Positions 57,101 through 64,000 are shown, counted from the stretch's first letter. The stretch is 64,000 bases of DNA from Pseudomonas sp. Fl4BN1 (GCF_009908285.1 NZ_JAAARM010000003.1:299406-363405); one strand, 5' to 3'. The notes: generated by a model from the letters alone, not told the origin. A program made the numbers and translations.

Positions 57101-57430
57101 GAACACTGTACCGGGCAGGCTGACCTTGCGCCGCTGATCCAGCAGTTGGCGCAGTGCCTTGCGCCGGTACTGGCCGGCCTGGCGTCGCTGCCGGCGGCGG
57201 GCGATGAACGTGCGCTGGACAACCAAGGGCTGGACGCTGAACTGATGCCCAGGCTGGAGCAGCTGGCGAACCTGCTGCGCACCCATAATGCGCAGGCTCT
57301 GGCGATGATCGATGAGCTGTACGAGCAACACCCGGGCGCTGCCCTGCGGGCCATTCAGGAGCGGATATACCGGCTGGAATTCCAGCAGGCCCATGACCTG
57401 CTCGTCGACTTGCGTACGCAGCAGAGCTAG
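54173..57430 (+). CDS. fitF: FitF, insect-sensing hybrid histidine kinase
   Basis: A 1085-residue hybrid sensor. An N-terminal helix (about 16-36), a periplasmic double-Cache-type sensing domain, and a second membrane helix (about 307-325) precede a PAS domain (about 345-475), HisKA with H501 in SMSHEIRTP, HATPase_c (NLVDNSIKFTEAG; GGSGLGLTISK), a receiver with D810 in VLMDCQMPVMDG, and a C-terminal HPt domain with H954 in LAHSLQGTAASIG. In P. protegens FitF senses insect conditions and switches fitABCDE on. TTG start at 54173 with AGGGGGA upstream. The stop overlaps the convergent fitG stop by four bases. Confidence 0.93.
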   Translation: MYRLLDFFDSHRRCCYALGVVIAVGAAVALGNYYRVQVEDVYQASIQMQTQEQAQDLQQWKSSGFAIGALSILGRHNPALKRVVLEPEPSAELMERASMPLKTLSMVVGANHAFVLNRDGVVVAAHDHQGRTPLGQNVAFRPYFKVALAGGSSVYGAISVTTGTRMFYMAVPIFESRTRQDQVIGVLVARFDGDMLDASLSKQYSDDLKMILSPSGVVLAASSPDFVLKSERAWPWNEFTGAIRRQFSDYPFANGVPERLPFDAHQPVVRLDGRRYSLSRVDFDWNDPSGPWTLITLGDLDALLPGEQVLLIKGLSAVVFLLLLWGGLRRLADARRHKRDVAQIEQSEQRLDMALQSGALGLWDWNLSLGTVINNDVWLQILGYSKQEMEQAFGHGLERWTCLVHPHDYEPVMARLKAHLNDEVGEYRAEYRMRNKDGQWLWVLDIGKVMQRDANGEPTRVTGVLQDISERKAVETQIQQSRRDAELATQAKSEFLDSMSHEIRTPLNAIIGMAHLALDLPLERVQRDYIEKIDRAAKHLVGTINSVLDLSKIEAGKLSMEQVCFDLRELVDDVLLLVRQRAEEKALRLYLDIPASLPGRYVGDPLRLAQVLTNLVDNSIKFTEAGHVCIGVCLVRQWGDKARLCFSVTDTGVGLSDEQQTRLFNAFVQADLSISRRYGGSGLGLTISKKIVQMMQGDIEVRSKPGQGAVFKFSVQLGMPQLPLQAPSTSSSATPAVPAVTGAGRVCTSNDYAQLLAGTRVLVVEDNRLNQDVLQGLLQRVGIQVLLAANGAEALRLLLEGGRFDAVLMDCQMPVMDGYGTTQKIRGYPHLKALPIIAVTASSQADVQGRALAAGMSDLLSKPLEVTVLYRTLVRWIKQVEMPAVQAPPPQAASTRGMTYEGIDSVLGLAVVNQDLALHQKLLADFRDTQQQIIERLWRAHAAEDLPVIGFLAHSLQGTAASIGATAVRQAARQLEEHCTGQADLAPLIQQLAQCLAPVLAGLASLPAAGDERALDNQGLDAELMPRLEQLANLLRTHNAQALAMIDELYEQHPGAALRAIQERIYRLEFQQAHDLLVDLRTQQS

Positions 57431-58344
57431 CCAGCACTCTGGGTCAGGGCCAGATAGCGGGCCATGCGGTCCGTGCAATGCTCGACCAGACATTGATGCA
57501 AGGCGCGTAACGACGAGGTGATCTGCGAGCGGTGCGATACCACCAGGCTCAGCGGCGCAGCGTCGGACTGCCAGCCAGGCAACAGCGGCAGCAGGCGACC
57601 GGCGAGCAAGTCTTCGATGACATTCAACAGCGGCAGATTGACCACGCCGTGGCCGGCCAGTGCCCAACGCCGTGCGGCATCGCCATCATCACAGCAAAAA
57701 TGCCCCTGTACAGCTACGTCCTCGACCTTGCCGGGCGCATGGAAACGCCAGCGGCTCTCCGGGCGGCCAATGCTGTGGCAGATGATGCACTCATGGGCAC
57801 TCAGCTGTTCCGGCGAGTCGGGCTCGCCATGCTCAGCCAGGTAAGCGGGCGCGGCGCAGGCGATAAAGTAATGCTGCTTGAGCACCGGTAGCTCGACCAG
57901 GTCCAGCGCCAGGCTTTTGCCATAGCGCAAGGCGGCATCGAAGCGGCCCTTGAGCAGATCCTCTTCCTTGTCGCTCAACGCCAGCTTGATATGCATTCGC
58001 GGCCGTTCCTGCTTGAGCCGGGCGAGCATATCCAGCAGCAGATTGCGGCCCAGGTCGGAAGACACCGTAAGCTCCAGCATCCCGTCATCGTGACTCAATG
58101 AGCGCTTGCCGTTGGCCAGGATCTTCAAGGCGTGCTGCGCACTTTCCAGGTAGCGCGCACCCTCGGGAGTCAGTTTCATGGTGCGCGTGGACCGCGTGAA
58201 CAGACGCACGCCAAGACGGTTTTCCAGGCGCTTGAGCCCCAGGCTGGCGGCAGCCGGGGTGATCGACATGATGCGAGCGGCGGGCGACAGGCCCTGCAGT
58301 TCGGCAATCAGAATGAACAGCTCCAGATCTGCGAAGTTAGGCAT
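57427..58344 (-). CDS. fitG: FitG, LysR-type activator of the fit genes
   Basis: A 305-residue LTTR. The HTH occupies residues 5-60 (FADLELFILIAELQGLSPAA, then TPAAASLGLKRLENRLGVRL). RSTRTMKLTPEGARYL closes the DNA-binding domain; a CrgA-like co-inducer domain follows. Published work on the cluster describes FitG as a positive regulator. Tail-to-tail with fitF and followed on the same strand by fitH upstream (20-base gap), so fitH-fitG form an operon. Confidence 0.92.
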   Translation of the reverse strand: MPNFADLELFILIAELQGLSPAARIMSITPAAASLGLKRLENRLGVRLFTRSTRTMKLTPEGARYLESAQHALKILANGKRSLSHDDGMLELTVSSDLGRNLLLDMLARLKQERPRMHIKLALSDKEEDLLKGRFDAALRYGKSLALDLVELPVLKQHYFIACAAPAYLAEHGEPDSPEQLSAHECIICHSIGRPESRWRFHAPGKVEDVAVQGHFCCDDGDAARRWALAGHGVVNLPLLNVIEDLLAGRLLPLLPGWQSDAAPLSLVVSHRSQITSSLRALHQCLVEHCTDRMARYLALTQSAG

Positions 58345-58364
58345 TGGCGAGGCTCACAGTCCGT

Positions 58365-59345
58365 TCAACGGTCGAGAAAGGTCTGTGAAGACCTCAGCAA
58401 GGCCGCCGAGAGCGGCTCCGGACCGCCGGCGATGCATTGCTCGAACCCCGGCTGCTGGTACATCTGGCGCATGGCTTGAGCATGGCGACTGGAGAGGTCA
58501 TCGGCACTGGCTTGGAGCAGGTTCAAATGGTAGTTCAGCGCAAGGGCGAACAGACGGGCCGAGTGGGGGAGTTGCTCCCACGTTGCCGGGCTGCATGGGC
58601 CCTTGAGTACGGTTTCGGCGTGGGTGATTTTCCAGGCGAGGTTGAGGATGCGGTCTTCCGGCTCGGCGTGGGCGAGAATTTCCTCAATCAGTACCCGACT
58701 GTGGGCCAGCGCCTGATCGATACGGCTGCCCGGCTGGTTGAGGCCCATCAAGGCCAGGCAGGCGGCGCTGCGAAACGCCGCGGAGTCGCTCTGGGTCACA
58801 CTGCCGTCGAGCAGGATGCATAAGGTATCGAGCAGGGCTTCGAGACGGATCTGCCGATTGCCGGCCAGTTGCAAGGCCAGGGCGCTGATAAAACCGTCGC
58901 GCATGTCACTGCCGGCCGAGGGCTCCGCGACGGGTTGCAGGTCATGCAGGGGTTTGTTGCGATACCCCAGTTGCGTCGCCACCCGGGCCAGCACCACCGG
59001 AGGCGAAATCGGCTTGGCGATGTAGTCGGCGGCGCCGAGCAGCAGGCCCATGCGCTCGTCTTCGACGCTGCTGCGCGAGGTCAGGAAAATCACTGGAATG
59101 GTCGCAGTCACCGGGTGGCTCTTGAGCTCGCTGAGCACCTGGAAGCCATCCATCTCGGGCATCAGGATGTCGAGGATGATCAGGTCGGGGCAGGCGCTGC
59201 GCGCCAGTGCCAGACCACGCTCACTGCTCTTCGCCAGCAGCACTTCATACTCGGTCGTCAGGGTTTTCGAGAGCACGATCAATGATTGCGGATCGTCGTC
59301 GATCGCCAGGAGGGTATAGGGCTTGGGAACATGCTCTGCGGGCAT
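58365..59345 (-). CDS. fitH: FitH, response regulator that represses toxin expression
   Basis: A 326-residue protein with an N-terminal receiver (LLAIDDDPQSLIVLS, phospho-acceptor D59 in LIILDILMPEMDG, conserved Lys in YIAKPISPP) and a 190-residue helical C-terminal domain that lacks a recognisable DNA-binding fold. It is the likely partner of the FitF phosphorelay. In the characterised locus FitH holds toxin expression off in the absence of insects. The absent DNA-binding domain suggests it acts through protein contact, for example with FitG. Confidence 0.92.
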   Translation of the reverse strand: MPAEHVPKPYTLLAIDDDPQSLIVLSKTLTTEYEVLLAKSSERGLALARSACPDLIILDILMPEMDGFQVLSELKSHPVTATIPVIFLTSRSSVEDERMGLLLGAADYIAKPISPPVVLARVATQLGYRNKPLHDLQPVAEPSAGSDMRDGFISALALQLAGNRQIRLEALLDTLCILLDGSVTQSDSAAFRSAACLALMGLNQPGSRIDQALAHSRVLIEEILAHAEPEDRILNLAWKITHAETVLKGPCSPATWEQLPHSARLFALALNYHLNLLQASADDLSSRHAQAMRQMYQQPGFEQCIAGGPEPLSAALLRSSQTFLDR

Positions 59346-59672
59346 GACGAGGGGGCCTGAACAAGATAGGGCGGCAGTCTATCTTATTTTGGCGATACCT
59401 AGCGTACTGCTTGCCAAGTCAGCGTCCACACCAGGCGCAGCAGGGCATCCACTGCTCTCTGAAACATCTCTGAATCAAGATCAATCGTGCGCTATTGATG
59501 ATCCTTAGCTGCGCAGTGCCTGATCGAATAGTTAGTCTACTGCAGAAACCAAGAGAGCACGGAGTTGAGCCTTTAGTGAGTCCTATGAAATATAACCAAA
59601 CTAAATGGTTATTTAGTTTGGTTATTTATAAAATCCACATTGCAAGGGCAGGGTAATTTGTATGGGTACTGA
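59346..59672. other. fitH promoter region and start of the accessory tail
   Basis: A 327-base gene-free stretch. ATCAAT (59480-59485) and ATTGAT (59494-59499) form an inverted repeat with an 8-base spacer, a possible operator upstream of fitH. From about 59570 the sequence becomes clearly AT-rich, marking the edge of the acquired region. Confidence 0.45.
59592..59625. repeat. 15-bp perfect AT-rich palindrome
   Basis: ATAACCAAACTAAAT (59592-59606) and ATTTAGTTTGGTTAT (59611-59625) pair perfectly around a GGTT loop. It lies at the boundary between the fit locus and the AT-rich accessory tail. It could be a terminator, recombination end or regulator site. No T-tract beyond TTATTTATAA follows. 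Confidence 0.6.
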
Positions 59673-59915
59673 AGAGAAAGCGGGCTTTGGAACCCGGGAA
59701 TGCCTATTACTTTGTGGGCCTGTGACACGGGGGTTGGACAAAACTCATTCGCTGCTCAATTATCTAAGATACTCGGAGTTCCTGTCATTGCTCCAAGTGG
59801 ACGCTTGATTGTCATGGGAGGTGAGTATTTTATCAGGGAGGGGCGATTTAGTTTTAGCCCTAAAGGGCATTCTATAGAGTTTGATGGGGCAGAAAAGAAT
59901 AGTGGAGAAAAATAA
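59673..59915 (+). pseudogene. severed C-terminus of a polymorphic toxin
   Basis: An 80-codon frame, open from 59673 with an internal ATG at 59700. WACDTGVGQNSFAAQLSKIL plus GVPVIAPSGRLIV resembles the C-terminal toxin module seen at the ends of Rhs-type and other polymorphic toxins, in which an LxxCDTG...SFAxxLA...VxAPxG motif recurs. Nothing upstream supplies an N-terminal delivery part. It ends in a TAATG overlap with an exported protein gene, the usual toxin/immunity layout. I read it as a displaced toxin tip or silent cassette; its activity is unknown. Confidence 0.5.
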
Positions 59916-60316
59916 TGCTTTCTCGAAAGTTTCTGAGTGTCGGAATAGTCCTTGGCATGGTCCAGTTGGGCTTGGCTTATGCTGATGGGGCGGCAGATTT
60001 TGAGTTTATAGATTATCAATGCACTGATGATGATTCAGATCAGCCTCACTTTACTTCTGAATGGAAGGCGGGCATGCAAGAAGTAAGTTTGAGCGCTATT
60101 ATGAATTGTGCTTTTTCGGCTCAGGCGCCGGAGTATCAGGTTGAAAATAAAGAAGTAGTATTTAAATTTAGGACTATCGCCATGGAAAAAGGAGCTTTTG
60201 CAGCCTGCGAATGTTCTCATCGAATAGTTTTCAAGTTGAAGATTGATAAAGAATTTTCTGTGCGGGTATACCAGGATGGATCAGAGTTGCCAGAAAAGCA
60301 GGTAGGGGTGAATTAG
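59915..60316 (+). CDS. exported small protein, putative immunity
   Basis: A 133-residue protein with a Sec signal (RKFLSVGIVLGMVQLGLAYA). The mature part is acidic with four Cys (DYQCTDDD, MNCAF, ACECSH). The ATG overlaps the upstream toxin-tip stop (TAATG), so it is translationally coupled. An exported partner implies a periplasm-acting toxin. I do not recognise the family; the immunity role rests on gene order. AT-rich codon use differs from the fit genes. Confidence 0.6.
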   Translation: MLSRKFLSVGIVLGMVQLGLAYADGAADFEFIDYQCTDDDSDQPHFTSEWKAGMQEVSLSAIMNCAFSAQAPEYQVENKEVVFKFRTIAMEKGAFAACECSHRIVFKLKIDKEFSVRVYQDGSELPEKQVGVN

Positions 60317-60354
60317 ACGTCGAGTAAGGTGGGGTCTAAGATTCTTGGCGAGAC

Positions 60355-61207
60355 CTAGGCACTGTACGAAAAGTAATGTCGTAAACACCTCATGGCACAA
60401 GCCAGTGAGACCATCGCCGCATAACTTGTTGCGAGTTTGTCGAAACGCGTGACGATGCGGCGGTTCTCCTTCAGCCAGCCAAACATTCGCTCGATGATGT
60501 TGCGCTGCCGATACTTGGGACGGTCAAACAGTCTGGGTAAACCCGGTTTGGGCTTGCGCTTCATGATGCGCAGTGGGATGACCGGTTGCATCCGGTAACG
60601 GTCGCAGTACCGACGCAGAGCGTCGGCGTCATAGCCCTTGTCGGCCAACAACCATCGGCAGCGTTTGCGGGGACGACCGCGCAAACTTGGGATATAGGCT
60701 CCATCCAGCAACGGTTGGGCATAGGCGATGTCGCTGGCTTGCCCACCCGACAGTAGAAAATTCAGCGATACACCACGGGCATCGCACAGCATGTGGATCT
60801 TCGTCGTCAGCCCGCCTCGGCTGCGTCCGAGCGCATGATCTTGAGGTTCTTCAGGCCCCTTTTTTCCCAGCACCAGAAGAGGCCCGGGTTGCACGTACCG
60901 CCGTGGAGTCGATCATCCAGGTTTCCAGATCGATCAACCCTCGCTCGTTCAACCTGATGTGAAGCCGTTTGAGCATCAGGTTGAATGTCCCGCGATTTCG
61001 CCAATCTCGAAACCGCTGGTAGACGGTTGACCATGGGCCAAAGCGCTCGGGCATATCGCGCCACGCGGCTCCCGAGCAGAGTACCCAGAGCACGCCGTTG
61101 AGCATCAGCCGATCAGCTACGCGAGGTCGACCGGTTCGACGATTTTCCACAAAGAGATCAGCGACCAAATCCCAGGCCGCATCAGAGAGTTCATACCGCT
61201 TTGCCAT
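60355..61207 (-). CDS. IS5-family transposase (two frames joined by frameshifting)
   Basis: Frame one (61207 to about 60851) starts MAKRYELSDAAWDLVADLF with the DUF4096-type N-terminal domain and reaches WMIDSTAVRATRASSGAGKK, which includes the first catalytic Asp. Frame two (ending 60355) continues KGPEEPQDHALGRSRGGLTT, LLADKGYDADALR with the second Asp, and the RNIIERMFGWLKENRRIVTR motif with the catalytic Glu. The frames meet at a run of six A (T6 at 60860-60865), a standard slippery site. The ATG at 61207 has AGGAA upstream. Confidence 0.88.
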
Positions 61208-61298
61208 CAATGGATTCCTTTCCTCGACGGCTGCGAACTCTACGGAATCTCAGCTCTTGGGAGTCCACCGGGTGTTTTCAAGGGATTTCGTACAGAAC
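60359..61298. mobile_element. IS5-family insertion sequence (about 940 bp)
   Basis: Ends GCACTGTACGAAA (left, 60359) and, inverted, GTTCTGTACGAAA (right, ending 61298) are imperfect terminal inverted repeats. A CTAG duplication flanks it (60355-60358 and 61299-61302). It encodes an IS5-type transposase in two frames on the minus strand. The transposase stop TAG is formed by the left CTAG copy. It inserted between the immunity-like gene and the small gene at 61312. Confidence 0.85.
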
Positions 61299-61311
61299 CT
61301 AGGAGATTCAA

Positions 61312-61533
61312 ATGGATGAACTGTTGATCAAAAACCCATATTACCGTGTGCTAGCCGTACTGGTTGCTGAGTTGGGAACCATGGGGATCGACTTCGATGA
61401 GCTTGAGAAGCGGTCGCTCGATCGAGTTAAAACCGGTTTGCCGTACACGACGTGGGGAAGTCTTAGCACTGAGTCCGACGCAGAAATCCTGAAGAGTATG
61501 TTTGCATCGTATCAGCATTTTCTAACAACCTAA
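61312..61533 (+). CDS. small acidic protein of unknown function
   Basis: A 73-residue protein starting MDELLIKNPYYRVLAVLVAE, predicted helical, with no signal peptide. AGGAGA (61301-61306) is a good Shine-Dalgarno, and its first bases belong to the CTAG duplication of the IS. The gene starts ten bases after the IS, so its promoter may have been cut away or replaced. Possibly a short immunity or antitoxin-like protein; not recognised. Confidence 0.5.
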   Translation: MDELLIKNPYYRVLAVLVAELGTMGIDFDELEKRSLDRVKTGLPYTTWGSLSTESDAEILKSMFASYQHFLTT

Positions 61534-61957
61534 GGGGCATCCAGCTTGGGGCTCCCCAACCTCCACAAGCCGATGCAACCGGTAGTCAGATGCAATGCAT
61601 ATCCTTTTCGATGGGTAGCAGGGGAGCGCCCCACGCTCTGTGCTTTTGGGTACATCAAGAGATTTGCACCGCCATGAGTGCGAGGTCAGCTGCGTTATTG
61701 ATTGATTGGCAACGATTCTACATTCGTATTCGCCGCTGGTATCGACAGCCAAGGTTCTGCTTAATCGTTGCCGCAAATTCGGCCAAACGTTTTGGGCGTT
61801 ATCCACTATTAAGTGAGTAACAGATTCAACAACTGGACTGATTTTTTCTAAAGTCTTCCACTGATCAGCCGATTTCGAAGTTGTACAAATGCTCCGCGCG
61901 CTGACTGCCGTGTCGAGCTTGGGTGTTGAAAACTCACTAGCGTATACGAGGTTAAAT
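61534..61957. other. gene-free accessory stretch
   Basis: About 424 bases without a convincing gene. A minus-strand open frame across 61522-62103 has no Shine-Dalgarno, overlaps the next gene and has no protein-like features. CGAGG near 61947 is the ribosome-binding site of the downstream gene. Confidence 0.4.
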
Positions 61958-62767
61958 ATGGTAGGTCCCGAAGACAAGGCGGCCGTGGTTGAAGTTGTCA
62001 GTTTGCTGAGAGACGTGAACCCCTTAATTATCACAGTTTCTACAGGGGTTTTCATAATTTGGGCAGTCATGCGTGCGAAATCAGCACACTTTCTGCTGGA
62101 CAAAATTTGGCGTCTTATAGGTGGCGGGGCTATAAATGATCCAGAACTAAAAAAGGACTGGCTCCAAATTCGGGATTTAGAAAGCTTTCGGTTTCGGACG
62201 GGGATTCAATTTAATAGTAGGAATACTTGGAGTAAGACACTCAAGTGGCTTGAGTGTCATGATAAAAGTATGAATGATTTATCATTCGCGAAAGCGTGGA
62301 TATCGGGTAAGCCATGGGAGTTCAGTGAGCCTTGGATAAAGCAGATCAAAGCTTTCGTATTTTGTGTTTTTCTGATAACTATTCCTTTAATTATGGGGAT
62401 GACTTTTATCTTTACTGAGCCTTCAGCCATTCTAACCATCAAAGGCTCTGAGAAAACGTTTTGGACGGATGGCGTCACTGCTCGGAATTTTAAATTGGCT
62501 TGGGGGACGCCCAAATTTTCAGTCGATTCAGCGGCGTGCATAAATAAGAAAATTGCTGGGCTGGACGATAAAGATTCGGAGCTAATTTGTTCAAGTCTCG
62601 AGCCAGATGCATTGCCACAACTGAAGAAGTTTATTTTTGAACAAAAAGTATTCAGTGCTTATATTGGTTTTATATGTTTCGTGGCGCTACTACTTTCTGT
62701 TCGATACGCTGCGAGAGCGAAGATGGCGAAAATACTTTATGAATTGCCCTCACCAAGAATTGTGTAG
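61958..62767 (+). CDS. membrane protein of unknown function (DUF6216-like)
   Basis: A 269-residue inner-membrane protein with three or four hydrophobic helices: LIITVSTGVFIIWAVM near the N-terminus, AFVFCVFLITIPLIMGMTFI in the middle and SAYIGFICFVALLLSVRY at the C-terminus. A large periplasmic loop contains two Cys (AACINKK; ELICSSLE). It resembles the DUF6216 group that sits beside polymorphic toxins, so membrane-anchored immunity is a fair guess. ATG 61958 has CGAGG at a good distance; the open frame starts further upstream at 61889. AT-rich. Confidence 0.6.
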   Translation: MVGPEDKAAVVEVVSLLRDVNPLIITVSTGVFIIWAVMRAKSAHFLLDKIWRLIGGGAINDPELKKDWLQIRDLESFRFRTGIQFNSRNTWSKTLKWLECHDKSMNDLSFAKAWISGKPWEFSEPWIKQIKAFVFCVFLITIPLIMGMTFIFTEPSAILTIKGSEKTFWTDGVTARNFKLAWGTPKFSVDSAACINKKIAGLDDKDSELICSSLEPDALPQLKKFIFEQKVFSAYIGFICFVALLLSVRYAARAKMAKILYELPSPRIV

Positions 62768-63159
62768 ATTCCAAAATAATTAACCTATTTTTTAAAAATA
62801 ACACCATCCCCAACGGGAACAACCTGATCGCAGAAAGTTGGGAAACTCCGTTTGGAGGTGGTTGTTCAGGGCTCCTGTACAAGATCCTCGCAATGACACC
62901 ATCGCCCTCGCTGCGGTGTCGCTCACCCAGATGATTGGCACTTCACCATCGCATGTTCAAACAAACGGATTTTGAATGGTCAGCGTTCGATAGCAAACGT
63001 GGATTTTATGCTCGTCGCTCCACGCTCCGGCTTAGTTGGACATCCTGCTCGAGCCCCCTATTTACCTCGTACTCCTCTTGGCCTGCTCCTAAACCAATTG
63101 ATTCTTAAAAACTGCGTCTTGATATACTGATGGATAAAGAATTCGACTGGTGAAAACAG
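62768..63159. other. gene-free stretch before the SIR2 gene
   Basis: 392 bases, no gene found. GAACAACC (62817-62824) and GGTTGTTC (62860-62867) form an inverted repeat with a 35-base spacer. The last 60 bases are AT-rich (TTGATATACTG) and probably hold the SIR2 gene promoter. Confidence 0.35.
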
Positions 63160-63846
63160 ATGGTTAGGCTGGCGACGTTAGATTTCGACAATTCAATTCT
63201 CGATGCTTTGAACCGCGATCGATTAGTCATTTTTGCGGGTGCCGGCGTCTCGGTAGGTTCACCATCAAATCTAGCCAATTTTTGGACGCTAGCTGAACAG
63301 ATTGCTCACGGAACAGGGAAAGAACCATACGTACCTTTAGATCGTTTTTTAGGTGAACTCAGTCACGATGGGGTAACAGTTCATGAAAGAGCGGGGAAGC
63401 ATTTGTCGCCTCCGGAAAGCGCTCCCAACGCACTGCATCACGACCTAGTCCGACTATTTGGCAAACCTGATCGCGTTAAGATAATTACGACGAATTACGA
63501 CCTGCATTTTGAAACGGCTGCCGATACAGTGTTCTCGAGCCGTCCTGAGATTTATGCTGCTCCAGCACTGCGATTGGGGTCGGATTTTTCTGGCATCGTT
63601 CATGTGCACGGAGCGCTTCCCAAGACTCGAAACCTGATTATGACCGATGCAGATTTTGGCAGAGCGTATCTCACAGAGGGTTGGGCGAAGCAGTTTCTCC
63701 TGGATGTTTTCAGTCACTACACTGTCCTATTCATCGGCTATAGCCACGATGACGTAGTGATGAACTATCTCGCTCGTGCTCTTCCTTCTGGACGGTCGGA
63801 AAGGCGTTTCGCTCTCACGGAAACTGGACTACCCCCATTCCAATAG
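63160..63846 (+). pseudogene. SIR2-domain defence-type protein, truncated by an IS
   Basis: The first 221 codons of a SIR2-family protein: NAD-binding RLVIFAGAGVSVGSPSNLAN, IITTNYDLHFE (N112, D114), the catalytic His150 in IVHVHGALP, and VLFIGYSHDDVVMNYLARAL. This is the N-terminal NADase domain typical of antiphage proteins (DSR2/Thoeris-like SIR2 effectors), which usually continue for several hundred more residues. The frame ends with seven foreign codons after 63824, where an IS3-family end begins, so the effector is almost certainly inactivated. GGTGA lies before the ATG. Confidence 0.8.
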
Positions 63847-64000
63847 ACATTTTCCGGCCTCATAACGAGGCGTTTTCAAAGGCCTCAGGACTGACGCCGC
63901 CCAAGTGACTATGACGGCGAGTACGGTTGTAAAACACTTCGATGTAATCGAACACATCGGCCCTGGCCAAGTCACGGGTTTTGTAGATGCGCTTACGGAT
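63825..64000. mobile_element. IS3-family insertion sequence, right part cut by the window edge
   Basis: TGGACTACCCCCATTCCAAT at 63825 looks like a terminal inverted repeat of an IS3-family element: it lies exactly where the SIR2 similarity stops and just outside a transposase gene reading towards it. The other end is beyond the window. Confidence 0.7.
63860..64000 (-). CDS. IS3-family transposase OrfB, C-terminal part
   Basis: 46 codons of the end of an integrase-core transposase, open at its 5' side. [20 protein letters not shown] then [21 protein letters not shown] ends just before the stop. Y-N-x-x-R-x-H-x-x-L-G-G is the conserved C-terminal motif of IS3 OrfB after the catalytic Glu. Confidence 0.9.
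   Translation of the reverse strand: MRKRIYKTRDLARADVFDYIEVFYNRTRRHSHLGGVSPEAFENASL

Noticed and set aside
61522..62103. 193-codon minus-strand gene in the accessory tail
   Set aside because: No ribosome-binding site, overlap with a better plus-strand gene, and Ser/Thr-rich translation without features.

Overview
The window looks like a chromosomal segment of an insecticidal Pseudomonas of the P. fluorescens lineage (P. protegens / P. chlororaphis group). The evidence is the high GC content, the gene order arnBCADTEF-ugd, a complete fitABCDE-fitFGH insect-toxin locus, an effector/immunity pair resembling Tge2/Tgi2 of P. protegens, and a REP-type palindrome. The species call is inference from content, not from a marker gene.

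Region 1 (1-11357, all on the minus strand): a partial HPP-family gene, a GNAT acetyltransferase, then the lipid A aminoarabinose operon arnB-C-A-D-T-E-F-ugd with an extra PMT-like glycosyltransferase at its end. Most junctions overlap by 1-4 bases, so the operon is translationally coupled. Region 2 (11358-19424): an orphan tyrosine recombinase, a FecR N-terminal stub, an fbpABC-type ferric iron ABC transporter with a Fur-box-like palindrome, a TPR protein, a muramidase-like effector with a lipoprotein immunity partner, a decayed gene and an outer-membrane barrel protein. Region 3 (19506-37619): mostly metabolic, transport and regulatory genes. They include a single-chain biotin-dependent acyl-CoA carboxylase with an acyl-CoA synthetase and a divergent LysR gene, a PCuAC/SCO copper pair, hydrolases, Nudix, LysE, AraC, XRE-cupin, a PraB-like secreted protein, an orphan SsuA-like binding protein and an enoyl-CoA hydratase. 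Among them lies a very unusual 167-residue protein that is 38% Met and 8% Cys (32737-33240).

Region 4 (37833-59345): the Fit locus. fitA and fitC (two ABC ATPases), fitB (membrane fusion protein) and fitE (TolC-like) form a type I exporter for the 2982-residue toxin FitD. FitF is a hybrid sensor kinase, FitG a LysR regulator and FitH a response regulator. FitD carries a Cys/His/Asp set in an Arg-Cys-Tyr context, like the MCF protease of MARTX toxins, followed by a hydrophobic Tcd-type translocation region.

Region 5 (59346-64000): an AT-richer accessory tail. It has a 15-bp perfect palindrome, a severed toxin C-terminus coupled to a secreted immunity-like protein, an IS5-family element whose transposase stop codon lies in its CTAG target duplication, a membrane protein of unknown function, and a SIR2-domain defence-type gene cut off by an IS3-family element that runs out of the window.

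The main candidate for undescribed biology is the Met/Cys-rich protein. It is a stand-alone gene with its own promoter, Shine-Dalgarno and strong terminator, built from two copies of a Cys/Met module, and it has no functional assignment I can recognise.
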